64,000 nt of DNA from Chalciporus piperatus (lineage: Eukaryota; Basidiomycota; Agaricomycetes; Boletales; Boletaceae). A model generated the notes under the pieces. That model was given only the letters and a program-made list of their open reading frames with translations. It was not told the DNA's origin and did not search any database. Below, in pieces: positions 55,942-64,000 of the stretch. The position numbers and the translations under genes were made by a program. The stretch lies in the NCBI GenBank assembly GCA_038093975.1, contig JBBPTG010000063.1, positions 62,001-126,000 on the forward strand. Direction: 5' to 3'. Position 1 is the stretch's first letter. Each line of letters starts with the position of its first letter.

Positions 55942-58900
55942 ATGGAGGAACAGACGCACAAAGCACATAGGCCTGCTCAGTCCGGAAAAAAGGCGGAGAA
56001 AAAGGGAAAGGGGAAGCAACATTCTGGATTCAACGAAAAAGTGCGTGTGATCTCTTCCGTCCGATATCCCTAACGAGTCCGGTCCGGCAGGCCTTTGCAC
56101 CAAAGTCAGGCAGACGGGCTGAACGTCAAGGCCGCAGAAATGCTGAGCGCGAAGAGGCTCGTCTTCATGTCCCCTTGGTAGATCGCACCCCTGACGATAC
56201 ACCACCACCCGTCATCGTCGCTATCGTAGGTCCCCCAGGGGTAGGAAAGACCACTCTCCTCAAAAGCCTCGTCCGTCGGTACGCGAAACAATCCCTGCAA
56301 GAAGCCAAGGGACCTATCACCGTAGTCAGCGGGAAGAAGCAGCGGCTGACCTTCGTCGAATGCAACAATGATCTCAACTCCATGATCGACATCGGCAAGG
56401 TCGCAGACTTGGTTCTCCTCATGGTCGACGGCTCTTTTGGTTTCGAGATGGTTCGCTTTCAGACAGCTCCCTCCGCTGGCTGTTCATGACGTCTGAACAG
56501 GAAACATTCGAATTCCTCAACATTCTGCAATCTCACGGTTTCCCGAAAGTCATCGGCGTTCTCTCACATCTTGACCTCGTTAAGAAGCAATCCACGCTCA
56601 AAGACACCAAGAAAGCACTCAAAAAACGATTTTGGACAGAAATATACCAGGGAGCAAAGCTCTTCTATCTCTCCGGTGTTCTCAATGGTCGCTATCCCGA
56701 TACCGAAATCCTCAACCTCTCACGCTTCATCAGTGTGATGAAGTTCCGACCTCTTGTATTCCGAAACAACCATCCATATTTGCTAGCAGACCGTATCGAA
56801 GATCTCACACCACGCGAAACCGTCCGCTCCTCCAAAGGCAAATGTGATCGCCAAGTGACTCTCTACGGCTATGTCCGCGGCACGAACCTCCGTCAGAGCA
56901 CAAAAATCCACGTACCCGGCGTTGGCGACCTCGACATCACATCTGTCACAATCCTAGGCGACCCATGTCCCCTTCCCGACGCAGATTCCGAGAAGCGGAG
57001 AAAGTTGAGCGAGAAAAAGAAACTCATCCTTCACGCGCCAATGAGCGACGTTGGAGGTCTGATGTATGACAAAGACTCCGTTTGGATTAATGTTCCCGGC
57101 AACTTCACTCGTGGAGCAATGGACGGTACGCTGTTAGAAAGAGGAGTTGTGGTCCCCAGCTGACGCCCTACTTCAGTCCCCCAGGGGGAAGGTGAACAAA
57201 TGGTTCTGGATCTCCAGGACGTCGATGCTACCCTCGCAGACGGTGTCTCTCGAAGCCAGATTAGACTGCTTGGGTCTTCCTCAAAAAATCTTAGCGTCGA
57301 CCCCACAGTCAGTCTACAAGAGGACATCGATGTAGAGGGAGGTGACGACAACCACGGCAAGTTTGACGAAGACGATTCGAGATATGGCAGCGAGGCAGGC
57401 GAGGAGGGCTCTGATGACGATGACGATGACGATGACGACGACGACGACGACGACGACCAAGACCGTGCTTCGCACCTTGATGATGAAGACCTCGATGTCG
57501 GTTCAGGCGACGAAGATCACGCTGCTGAGGACGATGAAGATCTTGCAGTTGACTCGGGCGATGATGATCTCGCTTTTGCTGACAGCGACTCAGACCTTGG
57601 AGACAGCGGTGATTTCTTCCGTCCTAAAGAGACAGCTGATTCCCATGACGATGACCTCGACATGACAAAGGAACATGTGTTGCCGGAACACCTTCAGGGA
57701 TGGGAGGACGAAGATATGCTCGACTCGATACGCTCGCTCTTCGTTACCGGAGATCAATCTGCTCCTGATGGTGAGGTGGAACAGCAGGGTGCAGAAGAAG
57801 ACCATGCAAAGTCCGAAGGCGATGACTTTGAGGATCTCGACGAGGAGACTCGCACGCAGGTGCAAGGGTATCGACCCGGCACCTATGTTCGGATAGAGCT
57901 CACATCCGTGCCTTGCGAGATGATCGAAAACTTTGATCCTCATTACCCTATCATCGTTGGAGGTTTGTTGCCAGCTGAAGAACGCTTCGGGTATCTCCAA
58001 GTACGCATCAAGCGACATCGTTGGTCCACGAAGACGCTGAAGACGAATGATCCACTCATCTTTTCACTCGGCTGGCGGCGCTTCCAAACCATTCCCATAT
58101 ATTCTCTAGACGACCACTCTATTCGCATGCGCATGCTCAAGTACACCCCTGAACACATGCATTGCTTCGCGACATTCTACGGTCCAGTCGCGCTCCCGAA
58201 CAGCGGTTTCTGTGCTTTCAACTCACTGGGTGGGGAGTCCGCCGGGTTCAGGGTGTCGGCTACAGGCGTCGTTCTCGACATTGATCGATCAGCAAAGATC
58301 GTCAAGAAGTTGAAGCTGACTGGAGTTCCGTTCAAGATATTCAAGAATACGGCGTTCGTGAAGGATATGTTCACAAGCCCACTCGAGGTCGCCAAATTTG
58401 AGGGGGCCAATGTCCGGACCGTGTCAGGGATTCGAGGTCAGGTGAAGAAAGGACTATCGAAACCCGAAGGCGCATTCCGTGCGACGTTTGAGGACAAAGT
58501 GCTCATGAGCGGTGAGTTCTCCATCGAGACGACGTGAAAACATGTGTTAACTAGTCTGGTTAGATATAATCTTCCTGCGAGCGTGGTATTCGATACAACC
58601 TCGCAAGTTTTATAACCCGGTGACATCGTTGCTCCTGTCGGATAAATCGCGATGGCAAGGCATGCGACTCACTGGCCAAGTGCGGCGAGACGAAGGCATC
58701 AAGACTCCATTGGACGTCAATTCACACTACAAACGAGTCGAACGCCAACCCCGTCGATTTAACCCGCTCAGGATCTCCAAAGGTTTACAAGCCTCTCTCC
58801 CCTACGCGTCGAAACCGAAAGCGATGAAAGTGCAGAGCAAGAAGACGTACATGCAACAGCGGGCTGTGGTGATGGAGCCGGAGGAAAAGAAAGCGATCGC

Positions 58901-59129
58901 ACTTTTACAACAAATCAGAGCTCTGCGGAAGGACCAGGTTGCGAGGCGGAAGGGGAAGCAAAATGAGAGGAAGGCAGTACATCGGAAGAAGGTCGAGAAA
59001 GAGGAGACGTTGAAGACGGAAAAGGATAGAGAGAAGCGGAAAGAGATTATGAGGATGGCTGGGATCAAAAGCAAGCGTCAGGCAGAGATTGAGGATGGGA
59101 CGGCGAGAAAAAGACGGAAGACATCATGA
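55942..59129 (+). CDS. BMS1: Ribosome biogenesis GTPase Bms1
   Basis: Nucleolar GTPase of the small-subunit processome, acting with Rcl1 in 40S maturation. It starts [20 protein letters not shown], then [20 protein letters not shown]. The G domain has P-loop [32 protein letters not shown] and [11 protein letters not shown]. Domain II includes [21 protein letters not shown] very acidic linker with some 14 consecutive aspartates follows. The AARP2CN/BMS1-TSR C-terminal part has [40 protein letters not shown] and [15 protein letters not shown]. The protein ends with basic helices ([20 protein letters not shown]) and ARKRRKTS. Four introns are inferred. The linker between the acidic run and QGYRPG is shorter than I expect for Bms1. 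Confidence 0.93.
57412..57456 (+). repeat. GAT/GAC triplet run encoding poly-aspartate
   Basis: A run of about 15 GAT/GAC codons inside the acidic linker of Bms1. In-frame slippage tract. Confidence 0.85.
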
Positions 59130-59288
59130 GCTGGGGTAGACCACTACTGTACTGAGTCTACTGACTGCTACCCTAATGTGACTGTGACGAAGCGTCACGC
59201 TAAAGTGGATGTTGTACCAAGTCGGATACTTACACCAAGTTCAACTTGAACGCGAGTCCAATTTGCGGCGGTTTCGTTTTGGCTTCGG

Positions 59289-62200
59289 ATGAGTGGACTT
59301 GAGTGGTACCCAAATGGCCATGGGCAGCAGCGAACATACTCGCCCGATCCCCCCACGAGCGGTGGCATCCAACCGCTCTCGCAAGGACACGCTCCTGATG
59401 CCGTCTACCAAGCACACAGGCTCTTCGCTGCATACCCGACCGCCTCTGCTACTCCCTCGACCCATGGTATCATTCAGGCCTTCTCTTGAGCTGTCTATTT
59501 GCATACTGACCAGCGAAACAGTGACCAGACACATCAGCAACCTCTCCACCCCTGCCCCGCCTCCTACATACATGCATGCGAACTACCCTGCATTCCATGC
59601 CATATCATATCAGACACCACCATCCAACTCACCCTTCTCAGAGTACTCGCATGAACTCGCGTATCTCTCCAACCCATCCGTCCCAGCCCAGCATTCACAA
59701 TACTGGCAAGCTACCAGAGATGAGTCGGCTCGGTACCTATCGTACGGTGCTCCGTATGTACCCACCCCCGCAACGCATTGCGGTGACTAACAGCTTCACT
59801 ACGAACCATCATTACAGTGTCAGCCAATACAGCTTCACCGCTCCCTCCAACTGGTCCCGCGTATCCACCAACTCCTCCCATCAGCCACCAGCGCTAGCAA
59901 CCTCTCTCATCCAGCGGGTCAATCCGACATCTGCATATCCGACGCCACCCCCGCCTGGAATACGCCCCTCGTCTTCCTCACTTGCATTTGCTCTCGGATA
60001 TCCGAGCCAAGTTAAATCACATCCACGTGTTTATAAGCCAGAGGAGTCTGGTCCTTTCTTCAAGGATTTCCTGAATCGTTCTGCTCAACTCCTAGACATC
60101 AAGCCCCCCCAACCACCCAGCATACATCCACCTCCACCTTCGACAGAACCGCCAGCTCCACCCAAATCATCCGTTCCAGTCATTCCCGATCCCTCACTGA
60201 CCCCTAGAAAGCGCAAATCCCCAGATGAGCTAATGACGCCTTCTCGCAAGCGCATACATGCAGCGAATTCAACAAAGTCGCCTTCTATCGGGAGGTCCGG
60301 CAGTGAAACACCGTCTCACAGGTCATCGAAAACTCCCCGTCAGGTCTTGGCCTATGTGAATGTCCCTGCTGTTTCCTGGAAAACTCCATCAAAATCGACC
60401 GATGATATGCTATCCGAGGACGATTCTGACGAGGAGGATGCTCGGCATAACGTTCACGCAAACGTCAAGTCTTCCGCTCGGCGCACGGGTGATAGGGACG
60501 AGCGAGGTATGCTGCCGGTACCGCCTTTTGTTCATATCTGACTCTCCTCATCAAAGCACCACTCGAGAAACTCAATACTCTGATTGAGGATATATTTGAG
60601 GCGGAAGATTCTCTTGCGGCCGACACCGAAGCCGCTGACTTTCCAAAAGATTTCTTCTCCCCATTGACCGTCGACTGTAATCATCCACAGCTCCAACCCG
60701 GCCTCATCAGGAAATTGACGAAATACATTAGTCAACTCGCTCACCCCCCCAAGAGAACTAGACGTTCGACGCGCGACGGGGCTGCTAACGCCAGCTCTGG
60801 GACCAAGGCTCGAGATACATTGGGTGATATTGAGACCCCTATCTTGTCGAGATTGATGAAGATCTTGGAGCGCTCCGTCAAAGCAGGGGAAGATTTGGAT
60901 CCTTTGCGCGCTTCTGCGCTCCGGCCATCGCTACCTACATCGCCCTCCAAGTCAAGAAAAAGTCAGAAGAGTCCTGTGGAGGGCAGCGACGGTGACGTCC
61001 AGTTTGCTGAAGCTCGAGAAGAGAATGTGCACGACATACAGTCGCAGCAACTGTCTGACCTGGAGGTCCACGAGCTGGCCGTTCGATTGGAAGTTTGTCG
61101 GGATAGCATCCTCGCCGCAGAATGTTGTGTGGCTCTCCTAAGCGGAGAATGTCTCACAAAGCAGGTATGTGGTTGCGGCTTCAAATTTGTCTGATTTGAA
61201 TTAATCTTCGCTACAGCTTTACTCGGAGGAGTTGATCACAACCTGCCTTAGTGCCGTCAAGAATCAGCTGACCATGGTTGTCTTCCCTTTCGTCGAAGCT
61301 ACCGGAACCAGTGGGGTAACTTCACCTCAACTCAATTGCCTCGTACGCTACACGCATCCAAGCTGTGGAGATCTGCGAAGGCTACTTGCTGAGCTCTTTC
61401 AAGCTCTTGCCGCGGCCCTTCCTCGCATCAACTCGCTGTTCTCTGCGGATGGTGTCATGATGTCTGATGCGATTATCATCCAAGCGGTGTACATCGCTAT
61501 CGGACCATTCTTTGTTGTCGAGTCGGCCGAAGACACGAAGGGTAAGAAGGAGAATGTCTTGTTGACTACGCTAGGCAGCAGCGCCATGAGAGGCCTTCGC
61601 CTTGATGCTCTTTCCATCATCAGAAGTGTAAGCCTTCCCGACGATCTTTGTTCCTGACTTGGCTCAGCCCTTCAAAGATCTTTGCGAATCACGAAGAACA
61701 ACGATCCTGGATCATCGAAGAAATTCTATCGTCGCTCATCAAGTTGTCGAATAGTCATAAGAAAGCTGGACAATTCCGGTACGTGCTTGTTTCGTAGTCG
61801 GGATCTATTACTGAACTTCTTTTCAGCCTGCGGGACGGCCGTTCGATACGCACAGTCTCGGCGCTGCTTCTGCAGCTCGTTCAGACATCAGCGCATGATG
61901 TTCGGATAGCTGCTCGAAAGATCGTCAAGGCTCGCCAGAATCGTGCTCTGCGACGACAAGACAGCACGTTGGAGAAGGCCAAAGATGTCATTTTCGACGA
62001 ACAGGATACAGAAGTACGTTCACCTGTGTGTCCTGGAATTTGCCCAAGCTCATATCAACAGGAGATACAATTGTACATGACCGGCCTAGACTCGGCTACC
62101 AACGCGGCAAAGACCATTGTCCTCTTCTTAACGCAAAGGTGGGTTTCTACTTCTTTCTTGGAGCATTTCTTTTTCATCTTTTTTTAGGTCCGGGAAGGGT

Positions 62201-64000
62201 AAACTGACAAAGAATTCGAATGAAGCAGAGTATCGAATTATCCTCGACAATTTGATTTCTGACCTCCTGGTTGTCCTATATTGGCCAGAGTGGCCAGCGG
62301 CAAGTTTGATTCTGAGTGTGATTTGTAAATTCATGGTACGAACATCCACCCTCGACGAACCTCGAAACTAAGAGGGACGATCTCTAGGTAGCCTCTCTGG
62401 ACGACGTGAAGACGAGTGTTCAAATAGATACCAATGCAGCGAAGGCAATAGCGTTAGATCATCTGGGCGTGATTGCTGCTCGACTGCGATCGAGCTCTTT
62501 GAAAGTTCGGCAACGGAGTGGCAAGAACCCTGTTGTTCCACTTGACGAGGTTTGTACTGCGTTCCCTAGCGTGATCGTGCTTACAGGCGGTTGGCCCAGA
62601 TTTTATCCACCGAGAATATCCGAGATTTTGAAACGCTGCTCTCTCGCCATGATACCATCTCGTTCCATCTGGCGAAGCGTTCATCTGATGATCAAGCCTA
62701 CGAGGTTCGTTATTCAGTAAGATCGGTTATTCTGTTTCGTTACTCAAAGAGACCAGAGCGCCCGCGAGCTTACTGCGGCGATGTGGGGTCACGAACTAGC
62801 TAATTCGTTGAGGATGCTGCGTGGCGCTCTACCAGGGCAGGAGGACGGTGAACCGGCCCAAAAGCCGTCGACGTTGGCGCTTTGTACCAGACTTCAGAAT
62901 GCTTTGGCTGAGGTGTGGACGAATCGCTCCTCTGATATCTTTGATGTTGGGTGAGCGCATACAAGCATGGCTTCCCCTTGCACAACTCACTTTTTACTAG
63001 CTCCGAAGAGGAAGTTGCCCGTGTCGACTTATTTGCCGAAGAGATCGGGACAGTCCAACATCTTAGGAGTTCATTTGGCCCGATACTAAATGTTGTTCTG
63101 ATGGCCCTTGACGCACCTCCTGTGTTTATGCGGACGAAAGCGTTGCGAGCTCTTGGCCAAATTGTGACCAGTGATTCTAGCATTCTTTCTACGGTAAGCA
63201 TGACGTTGTTTATCGATACGTTTCTCTCATAAAAGATAGGCGAATGTACGACGAGCAATTGAAGGTCACCTGCTCGACTCATCACCTGCTGTTCGAGACG
63301 CTGCCGTCGAGTTGATTGGTAGATACATGGTCGATTCACCGGAGGTTGCTGGTGATTACTATTCAAGAATTGCAGATCGCATCGCGGTATGTATTGACCA
63401 AGTCTCATCCCCAATCGTCTTGTTAATGTCTTCACTACAGGACACTGGCCTCGGTGTGCGAAAGCGGGTGATCAAATTACTGAAGCAGTACTACAGTGCC
63501 ACAGAGGACCTAGGTCGCCGCGTTGACATTTGCACTAAGCTTGTCCTACGAATGCTGGATGAAGATGATACTGTTAAAGATCTCGCCGTCAAGACGATAG
63601 AAGAGTTATGGTTTCAGAACCTGACGTCGCAGAATGTCGGAACGAAGGGCAAACCACCTTCGTCGAGTAGCGCTCCAGACAAGAGTTCGCTGCTTCCGAA
63701 GGTGTCTGTGATTATGGGTATATCTGCTTATTTCAAGGACAGGCAGTCTCCTCTAGAGGATCTCCTTCACAAGATTATGTCGAGTCAAAGCCCCGCGGAT
63801 ACTCCTTCTATGCACGCCAAGTACTCTGAGGTGTGTGAGACCTTGATCGATGGCCTCGTTGATGCCACCGATCTGCCTGGCTTCGTAAGTATTCAGATCC
63901 CCACTGCACTTCAGACTCGCTGAAAAATATCCAGACGGTTCAATCTTGCATCCGGACACTTTACCTGTTCGCTACCGCTTATCCGTCTGTATTGTCCGGC
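59289..64000 (+). CDS. Cohesin loader Scc2/NIPBL (Mis4 type), N-terminal part
   Basis: Large HEAT-repeat protein that loads cohesin onto chromosomes with Scc4; the gene runs off the window. It starts [20 protein letters not shown]. Disordered exons rich in P, S and Y follow, with [20 protein letters not shown] and a basic stretch ([20 protein letters not shown]). The folded part includes [56 protein letters not shown] and [20 protein letters not shown]. The central HEAT array has [60 protein letters not shown] and [20 protein letters not shown]. Many introns are inferred. The 3' part lies beyond 64000. Confidence 0.88.

Noticed and set aside
1..64000. CRISPR arrays, bacterial-type operons, rRNA or tRNA genes, LTR or TIR transposons
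   Set aside because: None seen on reading through; the window is eukaryotic. A tRNA or transposon search program was not available, so weak or degenerate cases may be missed.

Overview
This 64 kb window comes from a fungal nuclear genome, most likely a basidiomycete of the class Agaricomycetes. Protein-coding genes are cut by many short introns (about 40-80 nt, GT...AG). Intergenic distances are small and several promoters are shared by divergent genes. The gene families include large disordered F-box-like proteins with the SHVCRHW...TPSLW signature, a TALE homeodomain factor, a urease accessory GTPase and a division-1 chitin synthase. No bacterial operon, CRISPR array, rRNA or tRNA was seen. 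Gene models below were assembled by eye from open reading segments joined at GT/AG sites, so outer limits are firmer than each inner splice site.

Layout, left to right. 0.2-3.7 kb: chitin synthase (-). 4.4-5.7 kb: an unrecognised, possibly broken membrane-protein gene (-). 6.0-6.9 kb: short-chain dehydrogenase (-). 7.5-8.5 kb: an unrecognised gene (-). 8.6-12.7 kb: tandem F-box paralogues (+). 12.8-13.8 kb: enoyl-CoA hydratase (-). 14.6-16.6 kb: membrane-anchored histidine phosphatase (+). 16.8-18.1 kb: Iwr1 (-). 19.8-20.8 kb: SAM methyltransferase (+). 22.1-27.2 kb: Cdc11/Nud1-type spindle-pole scaffold (+). 28.6-30.3 kb: TALE homeodomain factor (+). 30.3-33.4 kb: gene-poor. 33.4-36.0 kb: cytochrome P450 (-). 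36.4-38.4 kb: METTL25/RRNAD1-like protein (+). 38.4-39.5 kb: Usb1 (-). 39.9-41.0 kb: UreG (+). 41.9-43.5 kb: GH28-like protein that looks damaged (+). 43.7-44.8 kb: Vip1-like RRM protein (-). 45.0-49.1 kb: Ras GEF (+). 49.1-53.1 kb: a relic island. 53.2-55.8 kb: Cep57/Ppc89-type protein (-). 55.9-59.1 kb: Bms1 (+). 59.3 kb to the edge: Scc2/NIPBL cohesin loader, cut by the window end (+).

Most genes are housekeeping: wall synthesis, RNA polymerase II import, U6 snRNA processing, ribosome biogenesis, urease maturation, Ras signalling, cohesin loading and the spindle pole body. Two of them, Cdc11/Nud1 and Ppc89/Cep57, belong to the same septation-initiation scaffold in yeasts.

The most unusual stretch is 49.1-53.1 kb. 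Two decayed, intron-retaining copies of the 13 kb enoyl-CoA hydratase gene flank a WD40 gene broken at a 9-nt homopolymer and a 2OG-Fe(II) oxygenase gene. The oxygenase lacks its usual N-terminus and carries two apparent frameshifts, yet keeps its metal-binding residues.
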